Of a stretch of 64,000 nt of DNA, positions 23,181 through 34,540 are shown piece after piece. How positions within the stretch are numbered: position 1 is the first letter of the stretch; the number at the start of each line of letters is the position of its first letter. The notes beneath the pieces are model-generated. The model had not been told where the DNA came from. It did no database searches and saw only the letters and a program-made list of their open reading frames with translations. Source of the DNA: Clostridium sp. (lineage in GTDB: Bacteria > Bacillota_I > Bacilli_A > RF39 > UBA660); NCBI GenBank assembly GCA_022010095.1, contig CP091739.1, positions 744,001-808,000 on the forward strand, given 5' to 3'. A program made the position numbers and the translations under genes.

Positions 23181-23209
23181 ATTATACAATACATTTTTTT
23201 TATATTCAA
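23181..23209 (-). promoter_or_regulatory. Sigma-A promoter of the pilin gene
   Basis: TTGAAT (23204-23209), exact 17-base spacer, TATAAT (23181-23186) on the minus strand, 31 bases before the pilin start codon, with AAGGAGGA in between. Confidence 0.75.
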
Positions 23210-23225
23210 GTATAATTTACAAAAA

Positions 23226-24019
23226 TTATCCCATAACTTGCATTATTGATAAAAGTAATATTATCATAACACCTGCTCCCGTTGCAGTAAGCATAGTCAT
23301 TGTCTTCTTTTCCATCTTTTCAAGTCTTTCTTTATACTTAGTTTCTCTTGATTTGGCTTGTAATGAAGAAATAGTTCTTGAAAAAGTTTCAAGTTGTTCC
23401 TGTTTTCTCTCTTGACTACCTAAACTAAGTCTATAAAGAAGTCTCATCATTCTCATTGAATCTCTTACTGGATAACGTCTAGCAAAAGCCATATAAGGTT
23501 CAACAGAAGAATCACCTGCATCAATAGATGCAATTAATTCACGAAGACCAGGTTTAAACATTTCTGGAGCTTGCTCTAAACTTCTTGTTAATGCAACTGG
23601 TACAGTGTAATGTTGAATTAATATTTCTAAACTTTTTAAATAATATGGTAACTTTTAAGTTAATATCATGTAAATGTATTTTATAATAACTCTTAAGTCT
23701 ATTATACTCATCCTTAAATATTAAATAAGTAATAACAAATACAATTACAAGTTTTAATGCAAAATTAATATCATTAAGCATTGTCATCGCAGCAATAGTA
23801 CCAATTAAGAAAGTAAGTATTGCACTTTTTACTCTTTTTTGATAGCTAATAAGTGGATCAGCTTTATCACCATACTTCGCTATTAGTAAAAACTCATAGT
23901 CATCTTCTTTTTAACTTATTAAATACAGTCTTATTATCATCAACAAACTTATTAAAGTTGAATAAGTTTAAATAATTAAATAAGAACACCATTATAATTC
24001 CAACAATTAATATTTCCAT
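23226..24019 (-). CDS. tadC: TadC-like pilus assembly membrane protein
   Basis: It is a type II secretion F-domain protein forming the inner-membrane platform with TadB. The intact C-terminal third reads PGLRELIASIDAGDSSVEPYMAFARRYPV, the T2SSF helical bundle, and RLSLGSQERKQEQLETFSRTIS, then a last helix (MLTATGAGVMIILLLSIMQV). The N-terminus MEILIVGIIMVFLFNYLNLF is a membrane segment. The start is followed by frameshifts at 23910 and 23650. It ends 75 bases before the pilin gene and starts a few bases after the tadB stop. Confidence 0.8.
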
Positions 24020-24022
24020 TAT

Positions 24023-24936
24023 TCAGCCACCTACATCCTCATGGTAATATTTGATACCTGAAAGTAAGAAATATGAGTTAATAAGTATAACACCATGTAA
24101 TAACAAAACAACAAGTATATTATTTAATAGTTTTATATAAGATTGATTACCAAGTAACAATTGTACTAACAATACTAGCAAATATAATGCTAAACCAAAC
24201 GTTACAAATTGTTTATAAAGAATGATGTTCTATCTATTCTATCACGATATACACTTTCAACAAGCATATCTATATCATTGAAGCATTCCTTCAAGCGCAG
24301 CACCTGAATCTTTAGAACCCTCTTTAGTTATTTGAATAAATAATTGATGCATATTTTTTTAATTACATAATAATCATACTTTTCATTCATAAATCTTATG
24401 GCTTCATCTATAGTACCATTTTCATATGACATATTAATCATTTCCTTAACATCACCAAGTAAAGGTTCTTCAAGTACACCAGAATCTCTTACTCCTTCAA
24501 GTGCTTTAACAAATGATTGAGTTGTATTAAATTCCATAATAACATTTGTTGAATAAACTTGAATTTGTTCAAATATAAATTCGCTATAAGCTTTTTTACA
24601 TCTCATGAAAGTTAAATATGGTATAAATAATATGGCTGCAGTAGCATAAACTATGCTCCATATAATACTATAAAAAAATATAGATATGATATAAATGCAG
24701 ACACCTACACCAAACAAAGCAATTTGAATTACATATTGACGAGTCGTATATTCTTGACCTAATTCTTTTGCTTTTTTTCACGAACAACTTTAAATGAATA
24801 TGGAGCATATTTTTTTCATATGTACCAGTAACTTGATCTGCTAAAAAAACTTATACGAATTATCACCAGTATTTTTTTACGATATAAATATATAAATGCA
24901 ATTATAGCAGACAATGATAAATATCTCAATATACAT
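24023..24936 (-). CDS. tadB: TadB-like pilus assembly membrane protein
   Basis: It is the partner of TadC, with the T2SSF core in an intact 129-codon piece: helix pair FYSIIWSIVYATAAILFIPYLTF, then FEQIQVYSTNVIMEFNTTQSFVKALEGV and EMINMSYENGTIDEAIRFM, the tandem motif typical of TadB. Stitched frames add a C-terminal helix pair and the end GIKYYHEDVGG. Start at 24936 follows AGGAGGTGA, and the TadA stop lies in that ribosome site. Four homopolymer indels split it. It should sit under the pilus and couple TadA motion to pilin addition. Confidence 0.8.
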
Positions 24937-24949
24937 CTTATTTCACCTC

Positions 24950-26313
24950 CTATATATCAACAATTTCAAGATTAGAATTGTTATTTACATTATTTACATT
25001 TTGATTAACACTATTTACATTTTTGTACTGTATCTACATTAACATTTGCAGGTGCTTCTTGCGTAAATGAAGTTTGAGTTTGTACTTCTGATTGCACTTG
25101 TTTAATTTGAGCCTGCATTTCTGGTTGTACCTGTTCAGTTTGAACAGGTGTTTCAATATTATTAGTCACTTCATTATTTGCTTCATTAGTAGTATCAATA
25201 TTATTTTGACTACTATCATCAGTTTCATCACTTGCTTTAAGTTCACTACCCTTTGGTATAAATGGATCTTCCTGCATCATAACACCTTGACAAGCTAAAT
25301 AATCAATCAAATGTGATGTTGGATTATTATAAACTTCATTATCCATTAAATCTCTAGAATAAAGAATATTTACTTTTTGCTTTATTATCTTCATCATCTA
25401 CATAAAACTCAACTACTTGAGTAATTTCTCTTTGAAATCTATTATACTTTTTAGAAAAGAATCCTTTAATATGTATACCAAGTTGAATATATCTGTGCAT
25501 TGATGCAACAAACTGATCAATATCTTGACTTGATTCAAGAAGTGAATACAAACGCATTGGAATACTTGATGCTTTATCAGAGTGTATTGTAGATAAAATA
25601 TTGTGTCCTGAAGAAATAGAGTTACGAACAGCAAGAACAGCTTCAGCAGAACGAACCTCTGATAGTAAAATCCATCTTGGGTTTTGACGCATACAAGCAA
25701 CTAACACATCAGAATATGAAGCAATATTATTAGTTTTCATCGCAACTATATCACGATCTGGATATATTTTATCTAAATGAAGTTCCAAAGTATCTTCTAT
25801 TGTAATAATTTTTTCATCTTCTTTTATTTTACTAGCAAGATATTTAATAAACTCAGTTTTACCTGAACCAGTTTCTCCACTAACAAGTATATTGCAGTGA
25901 CCAGTTACACAAGTTATTAAGAAGTCATGTAATTTAACTGATACATAATCTTCTTTAACAAGCTTCTCTTTATTAAGTCTTATCATTGCTGGAGTTTTTC
26001 TTATAAGAAGTGCTATTCCATTTGTAGCAATAGAATCATGAACAAAGTTAAGACGAAGTTCGGCACTTTCAGCATCTAATAATGGATGAGCCATATTAAA
26101 TGTCTTTCCCATAACATTAGAACATTGAAATGCTAACTTTTCAACAACTTCATTATTAATGCCTTCAATATGAACAGGATAAACACCTTTACTTAATGTT
26201 TTAACCCATAATTGTTTACCACCATTAGAATATGAAATATCTGTTATATCATTATCTTCTAAAAGAGGCATAAATAAGCCAAAATCTATTTGTGAAAAAA
26301 CAACATTATCCAT
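24950..26313 (-). CDS. tadA: TadA-like secretion ATPase with long disordered tail
   Basis: It is a CpaF/TadA-type hexameric ATPase. An intact 319-codon frame holds LEDNDITDISYSNGGKQLWVK, MAHPLLDAESAELRLNFV, Walker A SGETGSGKTEFIKYL, the Asp box IITIEDTLELHL, Walker B-like WILLSEVRSAEA and the His box SSGHNILSTIHSD. After one frameshift at about 25390 the protein runs on into about 120 residues rich in Gln, Asn, Thr and Glu (EQVQPEMQAQIKQVQSE), unusual for this family. It powers pilin assembly. The start has AAAGGATTAAT. Confidence 0.9.
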
Positions 26314-26345
26314 TATTAATCCTTTCTAAAAATTGCATAATTCTA

Positions 26346-27147
26346 TTAATTTACTTTAATATTTTCATCTCCAGCATCTGGATCATCAACAGCATCAGGC
26401 ACGATTTTTATGGCACCTGCTTTCAATTAATTCTCTTAAATACTTACTAGAAATATTAGTAGTTTTTATCATAGCTTTTATTTCTAGGTACTGGAACTAA
26501 AGAACCAGCTAAATACATCGCTTGTCTTAAAAGAATATGATATTCTTCACTTACACTAAATATTAATGCACTAGCATTTTTTTGATTAGATCCTTTTTTA
26601 AATATATGACTACCATCTTGATCCTTAACAGCAAGAATAGTAATACCTTCGATTAATTTTCCATATACATAGTTTCCATTATCATCTTGAGTTTCATAAT
26701 ATAAATCTATTTTTATCATCTGGAAATATAGAGTTACCATACGTAGTTGTAACATCAACTGGCAAAAGGAAAACACTGTATTTCCTGTAGAAATATTAGA
26801 CCAAGCTGAATCTGGCATTTGTTTCCATTCAACCAATGCAGTTGAATAAAATGGACTACCAGCAGGAATATAAGTGTTATAATTAACATATTTTTCCCTT
26901 AATATTATTTAAATCACGAATAACATTATTACTTAGCATTGAAGATGCAACACTTACTTTTTCTATCAAATCATCTGTTATTTCAGTTCTAGCAGGAATA
27001 TCTTCTTTAGCAACATAAATATCAACTTTATTTATTTCTTTATTAACTCTATAAGTATAAGCAGACATATAAAATAACAACGCATACAATACCGAGCCCA
27101 ATTGTTACAACTGTTTTATTGGTAAAAAATTGTTTTACAGATTTCAT
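26346..27147 (-). CDS. CpaB/RcpC-like SAF-domain protein, copy 1
   Basis: CpaB/RcpC proteins hold a SAF beta-clip domain outside the membrane and help the Tad secretin or wall passage. An N-terminal helix (TVVTIGLGIVCVVILY) is followed by the SAF core VDIYVAKEDIPARTEITDDLIEKVSV and INPNTYIPAGSPFY-like strand, SFPVDVTTTYGNSIFPDDKIDLYY, EGITILAVKDQDG and the end LAGSLVPVPRNKSYD. GGAGGTGAAAA precedes the ATG, which lies a few bases after the stop of copy 2. It is about 39% of the same pattern as its neighbour by eye (TTYGNSIF, IDLYY, LFPVPRN), so the pair is a tandem duplication. Four frameshifts. Confidence 0.78.
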
Positions 27148-27153
27148 TATTTT

Positions 27154-27986
27154 TCACCTCCATTTTGAATTATCATTTATATTAGTATTAGTTTCACTTT
27201 CAGCTAAATCTTTTTAAAGACACATCAATAGTACGTTTTTTTCAATTAATTCTTTAATATAGCTACTACTTACTCTTGTTGATTTTGGATTTAAAGAATA
27301 TTCGGCATTTCTTGGCACTGGAAATAAATTAACCTTTTTATAAATTGCTTTACGAAGTAATAAGTGTAGTTCCTCAGGTACTGCAAACATTAAATATGCA
27401 GGAGTTTCAACATTTCTAGTCTTTTTCAAATATGTTATTACCATCATCATCAATAACAGATAAAAACACGAATACTCTCTATAAATTTACCAACTATCAA
27501 TAATTCATTATCATCATATCCTGAATAATATAAATCAATATAATTTCCAGTAAATATTGAATTTCCATAAGTAGTTTCCATTGATACTGGTAATATAACA
27601 ACTGTATAACCATCTGGAATATCTTCAAATAAACTTGATGGTAATTGATCCCAAGTAACAATTGTCTCATTATAAAATAAACTTCCAGCAGGTACTTCAA
27701 CCTTCTCCGAAACATACTTTCCAATAATCATGGAAGATGAAACTATAACATCACGACCATTAACCATTCCACCAGGAACTTGTTTAATACCAACATCCTT
27801 ACTTGTTATTAATGTTCTTGGGTCTAATCTGTTTATAGAATAAGGAACACTAATTGGTTCTGTAGCTTTTTTTATTCTTAAATTATATGCATAATACAAT
27901 ATTGCAAGTGAACCAAGCAAAGCAATAATTGTAACAGTATTTTTATTTTTAATAAATCTTTTAAGAGCAACTTTTATATTATCCAT
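27154..27986 (-). CDS. CpaB/RcpC-like SAF-domain protein, copy 2
   Basis: First gene of the CpaB-TadABC run. A 178-codon intact start has one membrane helix (TVTIIALLGSLAILYYAYNL) and a SAF-type region: RLDPRTLITSKDVGIKQVPGGMV, KYVSEKVEVPAGSLFYNE. It continues as VSMETTYGNSIFTGNYIDLYY, then, after a frameshift at about 27460, YLMFAVPEELHLLLRKAIYK and LFPVPRNAEY, shared with copy 1. Ends DNSKWR at a TGA in the ribosome site of copy 1. Firmicute Tad loci usually have one CpaB, so two may form a hetero-oligomer (inference). Confidence 0.78.
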
Positions 27987-28031
27987 TCTTTTTTTCCTCC
28001 ATAGTTTTTCATGTACTATCTATTCTAATTA

Positions 28032-28062
28032 ATTATAGCACAATAATACATTTTTATTTCAA
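28032..28062 (-). promoter_or_regulatory. Promoter for the CpaB-TadABC run
   Basis: TTGAAA (28057-28062) and TGCTATAAT (-10 hexamer 28032-28037) with a 19-base spacer on the minus strand, between the C39-peptidase terminator and the first CpaB gene. Confidence 0.5.
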
Positions 28063-28085
28063 CTCTCTTTTTAAAAAGAAATTTA

Positions 28086-28120
28086 AAATATAAAAAGAGA
28101 TAATTTTTCATTATCTCTCA
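28086..28120 (-). terminator. Rho-independent terminator after the C39-peptidase gene
   Basis: A perfect 8-base stem GAGATAAT/ATTATCTC with a 5-base loop, followed on the minus strand by CTTTTTAT. Confidence 0.75.
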
Positions 28121-28124
28121 TAAA

Positions 28125-29261
28125 TTATTTTTTTGAATATGAAGCACCAAACCAGATACCACATTCACCTCCACCATTACAATTGCCATGACCATGCCAT
28201 TCTGTAATAGCCTTATTACTAAATAAACTATCGATTGTATAAGTACCTTCTTGTTCTGCACGATATGGATTACACAATTGAATATTATCAGGAGTACCTG
28301 AAATAGCAATATAATGGTTAGGAATTCTTAATATAATAGCCTCTCCACGATTTAATGCATCTTTTATAGCTTTTTTCTTTTCTGCTTCAGAAGCATTTTC
28401 ATCAAATAATTTAGTACCACTTAATCCATATTTGCCAAGTAATTTATCATTCGTAAGTGTTCCAGTTGTAACTCTACCACAAGTAGTAGTACTAGCACCA
28501 TTTTTACATTTTTCTTTAGCATCTTGATCACCAATTGTGCTTGAATTATGATTAGGTCCATCCCAAATATCATAGGCAACTTGTGTAGGAGATACATCTT
28601 TACCAAAAGCATTAGCAATCATAGATATTGAAGTATATCCGCAGCCATAATCTCGAAGATTAGCACCATTAGCGAATTTAATATTTTTATTTGAATCAAC
28701 AGTCTGATAAGCACATGCTAATGTTGGTGCTTCTTTTGTTTCTTCATCTGGTTCATCATAATCTTCATCTTCAAATGGAGTCAATGCTCCAGTTTCTGAC
28801 ACATCATAACCTTTACCCGGTGTTGTAGGTTCAGGATTGGCACCATATCCTATACCATAAACAGATTCTAAAATACCATGCATATATGTGTCAAGTTTAA
28901 TATCAAATACGTCTGAATTTAAAGTTGTATCACCACTAACGGTTCTAACACGAACAGTTGCTTTTGGTGGCTCTTCATATATATCATAAAAAAATCTAAT
29001 TGATAATCTTTATTATTTGTAATACTTTCAGCAAATCTACGAACAAATACTTCTACAAACTTTTCTTTAGACATTACTATTTTTCCAGACTTCCTAAATG
29101 TTCCATAATCGACCGCATCAATCATAGATGCTTCCATTACTTCACGTCCTAAATAAAAAGTCTTCTTCATTAGTAGTAGTTATTCTTTGAACAAGAAGAA
29201 GAATAACAATTACAATTACACCAAGCACTAATATCATATAACCCCAAATAGATTCTTTCAT
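28125..29261 (-). CDS. Pseudopilin-like N-terminus fused to C39-family cysteine peptidase
   Basis: The first residues (MKESIWGYMILVLGVIV then ILLLVQR) are a pilin-like anchor resembling DUF5411-type proteins and the neighbouring pseudopilin. The middle part (EVMEASMIDAVDYGTFRK, MSKEKFVEVFVRRFAESI) is typical of minor pilin-like stalks. The intact last 252 codons hold a papain-like C39_2 domain: RDYGCGYTSISMIANAFG with the catalytic Cys, SPTQVAYDIW, AIILRIPNHYIAISG with the catalytic His, and LCNPYR as the third residue region. RBS AAGGAG precedes ATG 29261. It could cleave peptidoglycan peptides or pilus proteins at the envelope (inference). Frameshifts at 28915 and 29160-29200 join the parts. 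Confidence 0.72.
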
Positions 29262-29281
29262 TTAATCATCATTCTCCTTTC

Positions 29282-32200
29282 TTAATTTTCTTGCTGTCCA
29301 TCAGATTTATTAACCTTAATTCCAAAAACTATTTGAATTATCTCTAAATAAATCTAGGAAAGAACTTCTACAATTATAGAAACCATCATTAGTTATATTG
29401 CATCCGATTAAAGTGTTATCAATATAACCACCAGCACCATTTCTATCCTTATTATAAGTTCTAATTTTTTTGATTGCATCACTAGTTAATATATAACTAT
29501 ATTCAAGATATTTTTCATTATCGCCATACATGTCGGAAGCGGTAGCTTCAATAGCATTTTTAGCATCATCATGTGATAACCAGTTAGTACCTATATCTCT
29601 ATTAGTTGGGAACAGATTACCTAAGTTAACATTTCTATAAATAAATCCATAACCCTTAGAATCTTTTGATGGGTCTCTACCTTTCCAAGCAGCACATCTA
29701 TCAGGATTACCGCCACCTTCTCTAATAATTGGAACTCCATCTCTTATTTCATAACACTGATTTTTGCAATTAGTTAAATCAGTAGAAATATCACAATCAT
29801 ATAAGTTAGTAATATTATATACTTCATATTGACAAGTAAATTCATAATATTTTTCATTTAGCAATTGTGCTTTACTTAAAGCAGAGCCTACATAACTATA
29901 TTTATGCTTTACATTATAAGCACCTGTTGCTCCGCCACTTTCTTTATCCATACTTACAGGGAATACATAATCACCCAAACTAGCAGAAGAAGAGGAACTA
30001 TAACCAGAACTTGATTCATACACGTTGCCAGTATAAGCTTCAGTAACATATTTCTTAGGTTGCCAGAAATCAGCCTCACTTACAACAATAAATTTAGCGA
30101 AATCATTTATAGGAAGTTTCATTACATCTTTTTTAACTTCACATTTAGCATTAGTATCATATCCTTTACAAGTAATTAAATCATGTTTTCCTAATAAATT
30201 TGTTTTCGTAAAGTTTGTACTATCATTATCATCATTAAATTTATTCCCCACTTTTTTATAGCAATCAGTTACATAACTATCTCCAGACTTTTTCTCATCT
30301 TCACTGGCATTTGTACAATAATGAGTGTCCTTTTGTTGACCTTTTAATGTTTCTTCTTGAGCTTCAATTACCTCAACTTGTTTGCCAAACATAGTAGCCT
30401 CACCATATTTTTTTATCAGCATATTCTAATTCTAAAGAAATGCATTCTTTTCTCATTCTTACAATTTGCTAACTCAAGAATATAATCTTTAGTATTTTTT
30501 TACCATTCTCCCCGCTACCAAAAAGCATATTTAATAACTTTACCTTGATATTTAGGTCTACCAGTATAACCGCTAAAATCAACTAGATTAGAATCATTAT
30601 AATATAATTTTTAGTTCATTTTTTTAATATATAAATTACAATTTTTCTAAATCATAAATCAATTGTGTAACATTATCAACAGCATCTTTAAATGCATTCC
30701 AATTACTTGATTCCTGATCTTTAACTTTGCATTTATTCTTACCTTTTTCACCTTTAGCACATGTTCCACTGCCTGCAACACCTTTACTATCACATTCTTG
30801 CTGGCCATCAACAATTTTACAGTTACAATCCTTAGAATCACATCCATTTGATTGATTGAATTTACCATCTTGATCACTAGGTGCATCAGGACCATCATTA
30901 ATGCCGAACTTTACTTTATCATTTGTTTCTTTACTTCTATCATTAATTGATACATTATTAAAATCTGTTTTAGTATATTGTGGGCTACCAGTAGTAGGCC
31001 AAGTATAAACATAATCAAAACCAGGATAAGTCGTAGTTTTACCGCAAGTGCTTCCACATGATGAACCACTGCTATAACAATATTCAGTATCAGCATGATT
31101 CAATTTAGGATTACAGCTATTTCCCCAACCCTCATTCTTATGTAAAGTTTCATAAGCTTTCCATTTATTCCAAGCCTCAATCATTTCCTTAACAGCTTGA
31201 CCATACATCTTCTGCCATGTATCATATCCCTGTTTTATATAACTATCATATCTAGATTCACTCGTAGAATAATTATATAATGGGTTTCTATGGTCATAGT
31301 ATATTTCAGAAGCACATTCTCTCTTTTGAAGTACCATTGACGTTAATGAACTACCATTTCCTAACTTTCTCTTAGTACCAAGCAATCTATCAATTTCATA
31401 TTTAAATTGCATTCCAGCATATACTCTAGTTTTATTTGCTAAATAAAATTCTATTTCTTCACGACAAAATATTCTACATACACCAACATCTACTTTATAT
31501 TCTTTACTAAAATCATATTGATTACGTTGACTAACATTACAAGCATTCATAATACAGTTCATATAAGGTTCTTCAAGCACGCCTTCATCATATGTATCAT
31601 ATAATCCTTGATTGAAGTTATTATAATCAGTACAATACTTAGGTAAAGTATTTACGATTTTAAAATCACTACATCTATTTGTATTATCGCAAGGACAAAC
31701 TACACTACTTTTAGTAGTGAACACTGATTTTTTTGTTGTTTCAGTTGTTTGATCAGTACTTTCGTTGCCACTACCTTGAGTAAGTTTACCATTTTTTAAA
31801 TCATTTAAACCTTGAATATCAAAGTTAATAAATTGTTGAGAAACATCTCCATTTACTTTAACATAATTTTTAATTAAAGCATTTAGTGCACTAGCACCTG
31901 AATTATTCTTTTTCAACATAAGTTGTTACTTTTTACTGTTATGTATTGATCTTCAGTTTCAGTTGTTGTTTTCTTACATAATTCTTCATATTTATATTTT
32001 TACTTCACAATAATTTTTGCATTCGTTAGGAGTTTGACCACCAACAGGTGTTAATTTATTTCCTTTAGAATCAAATACTTCCATAACAACATTACAGCCT
32101 TCAGAAGCTTCATCACACCAATCAACTTGAATTTTTTCAATCTCTTCTTTAGTTAAAGTCTTTGAACCAACCTTTTATTGTATTAAATCTAACCTTAACA

Positions 32201-33111
32201 TCTACACTTTTACTGTCTGCATCAAAATCAGTTTTAATTCCGGGCTTACCAGGATTTAACTTACCATCTAAAGTGCCATCATTTCCATCTTCACCATCAC
32301 CAGATTGTCCAGTTATAGTGTTTGTTAAATTATCTAAACAAGATAATCCACTTTTTAGCAGAGACTTACAAGTTCAACAGCACCTTGAATATGTTTTTTT
32401 GTTCATCACTTGATGCATTTTTGATAACAAAAATACGCCAAAAATCAGAACTACCAGAACTACAACTACTTGGACATTTTTTTAATTTCTCCACCATTAT
32501 CTAAATAATATTTAGCACTTTTTCTCATAAACATCAGTATTAGAATAATAATAGTCACCATCTCCAGTATTATCTCTAATACCATCACCATCATGTATAG
32601 ATGAGTGATCATATGCTACCCACATACGAAGTGCAGTAGCAACAGATGAATATGAATATCTACTATTCTCATTAGCAGTAAAGTTTCCATCACTACCAGC
32701 ACTAATATCCATAGTATGACACATAATTTCAGCAAGTCCACATTGATAATTATCACTACTACTCTTACAAGTAGATATATCAAAATTATCAAGTGCTACA
32801 TAGCTCCAAGTCTTTCCATCAGGACCAGGACGTCCACGTTGTAAACAATATGAAGTTTGACTTATATTAGAAAAGTTAGGATCCTTTGCATTATATTTAT
32901 ATGTAGGTAAATAAGCAGGTCTACCATTACCTGTTTTAGAATCTCCACAGAAACTAATATCATTAGATGGTTGATTAGTACCTGTTATAGTAATAGTCTT
33001 TTTAGTACCACTACCTGTTACTGCATAAACAGAGCTAAGTCCTAAAAAAATCCAAATAATAAAGTAATAATTATAAATGAAATATATCTTTTTATATTTT
33101 TCATTCTTCAT
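29282..33111 (-). CDS. Giant Cys-rich secreted surface protein
   Basis: About 1275 codons when frames are joined. A signal peptide ending LGLSSVYA is followed by a domain with SYCLQRGRPGPDGKTW, CKSSSDNYQCGLAEIMCHTM and SSVATALRMWVAYDH, which has the general look of a thioester or adhesin-tip domain but lacks the usual Gln motif. Then follow many Cys pairs (CPCDNTNRCSDF, YMNCIMNACNVSQ, VGVCRIFCREE, GSSCGSTCGK, CDSKDCNCK) and Asn/Tyr/Gly-rich stretches to the end NKSDGQQEN. No LPxTG-type motif was found. It overlaps the anchored protein gene before it by 11 bases. It is likely the pilus tip or a surface adhesin of this locus; function is inference. The long pieces 30636-31919 and 29316-30422 are intact; the joins between are not certain. 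Confidence 0.65.
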
Positions 33112-33796
33112 CCACCTTCTTCTTTAATATATAAATTCTAATCGCATAGAAAGCAGAAACTAATACTATAGGAATAGCTATAAAATACCAATTATGTTTT
33201 TAAGAATTCTAATGCTTTTTTTCAAAGAATGTCATATTCCTTATTCTTTCTTCTTCTTTTTTCCCATCAACTATTTTAACGAATTCTTTATCACTAACCT
33301 CACTCATTTTATTATCATTAGTCTTACATATTTTTTCATTAGGATGATCAAGACAATATTTAGTTCTTGAATAAACATTATATGCTGGTACTACATATTC
33401 TATAGTTCTAAGTTTTTTTCATTAGGACAAGCAGAATCACTATCACCATATAATGTAAATGTATAAGCTTTTTCATCTAAATGTACATATGAACCTAAAG
33501 CATATGATTTATATAGACTATCATATTCCACTTTATATGGAACAACAGAATAACTATCACTTACCATTACTTTTTCCACCTTTTATAATATGGAACTAAA
33601 TGTAATAAATATAAATATTCTTTCTCACGTACTACATTACCTTCACTATCAGTATAACCATTATCTTCTTCATACTTAATAGTAGCATTCATTGCCAAAT
33701 TATTTAATCCTTCATCTTCACATTTAGCATTAATATTGCAAACTAAATAAAGAATCAACAAAGATCACTAAACAAAATTAATTTAACTTTCCTCAT
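33101..33796 (-). CDS. Secreted protein with C-terminal membrane anchor, pilus locus
   Basis: AGGTGAGTT precedes the ATG at 33794-33796. A signal peptide is followed by NAKCEDEGLNNLAMNATIKYEEDNG, a beta-rich middle (YLYLLHLVPYYK, YTFTLYGDSDSACPNEKNLRTIEYVVPAYNVYS), KYCLDHPNEKICKT and a C-terminal helix (AIPIVLVSAFYAIRIYIL) with a basic tail KKKVDEE. The layout is the same as in the gene at 33899 (short CE/CD-rich start after the signal, CxH/CxK near the end, helix, short tail), so the two are probably paralogues. The stop overlaps the start of the giant protein. No sortase motif is obvious. Confidence 0.62.
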
Positions 33797-33821
33797 AACT
33801 CACCTACTTTATTCTAAAAAA

Positions 33822-33849
33822 ATTATAACATAACTTAAAAAAATGTCAT
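33822..33849 (-). promoter_or_regulatory. Promoter of the giant surface protein transcript
   Basis: ATGACA (33844-33849) and TGTTATAAT (-10 hexamer 33822-33827) with a 16-base spacer on the minus strand, just after the terminator of the sortase unit. Confidence 0.55.
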
Positions 33850-33860
33850 TAAAATATTTA

Positions 33861-33892
33861 AAAAAACATGATATATTTAAATACCATGTTTA
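33861..33892 (-). terminator. Terminator of the sortase unit
   Basis: AAACATG and CATGTTT form a stem around a 14-base AT loop, followed on the minus strand by a T run. Confidence 0.6.
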
Positions 33893-33898
33893 GTCTTT

Positions 33899-34540
33899 CT
33901 AAATATTTTTTTCTCCAATAATCGCAGTTATAACACCAAAGAATATGAATAAACCTATACTAATTCCCCAATCCATTAGAAATGTTTTAGTAACTTCATA
34001 TGCTTTTTTTGAAAGAATGTTTTTTTAACTGGTTTATCTGGAATATCTGGCTTTTATCTCATTACCAAGTGATTCTATTGCTGAATCCAATATTGATTCA
34101 CTAAGTTCATAAGATAAAAAAATTGTGATGTACATTGTGTTAATTTACCAACATATTTCTCACACTTTTTGAGTTCCATAAAATGTATTATAATATGGAA
34201 GTGTTATAAATAACGTATTTAATGTTTCATCACAACCTATTGTTTCAAGAACATCAGCTGACACACGTGTTCCTTCAACTAAATTAGTTAATTCAACACT
34301 ATAATTATCACTTGAATTTCCACTATAAATTGAACCATTTATTCTAAGTAATAATCCTGGAAATACATTATAAAAATTTAATAGTAAATACTTTATCACT
34401 CATACTATAAGATTTTTTTCATATGTTATATCTTGTGCTAAACTCTTTAATTCATTTCTTTCACTTGTATCACATTCAGCATTAACATTACTAATTATTA
34501 AAAATAAACTTAATAGTAAAACAAATATTTTCTTTTTCAT
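33899..34540 (-). CDS. Secreted protein with C-terminal membrane anchor, next to sortase
   Basis: The signal peptide MKKKIFVLLLSLFLIISNVNA is followed by ECDTSERNELKSLAQDITYEKSY, an outer domain with FPGLLLRINGSIYSG, VEGTRVSADVLETIGCDETL and LPYYNTFYGTQKCEKYVGK, then DIPDKPVKKTFF and a C-terminal helix (WGISIGLFIFFGVITAI). Its start codon overlaps the sortase stop (TAATG), so the two are coupled. It could be the sortase substrate, but the LPxTG or NPxTN pattern is not visible; PDIPDKP before the helix is the only candidate. Same layout as the gene at 33101. Confidence 0.62.

Noticed and set aside
32162..32504. Plus-strand ORFs opposite the giant surface protein
   Set aside because: They are antisense shadows without ribosome sites; the minus strand carries Cys-rich coding sequence across them.
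32700..33111. Thioester adhesin domain in the giant protein
   Set aside because: The Cys context fits loosely, but the Gln-containing partner motif is not visible, so it is only mentioned as a resemblance.
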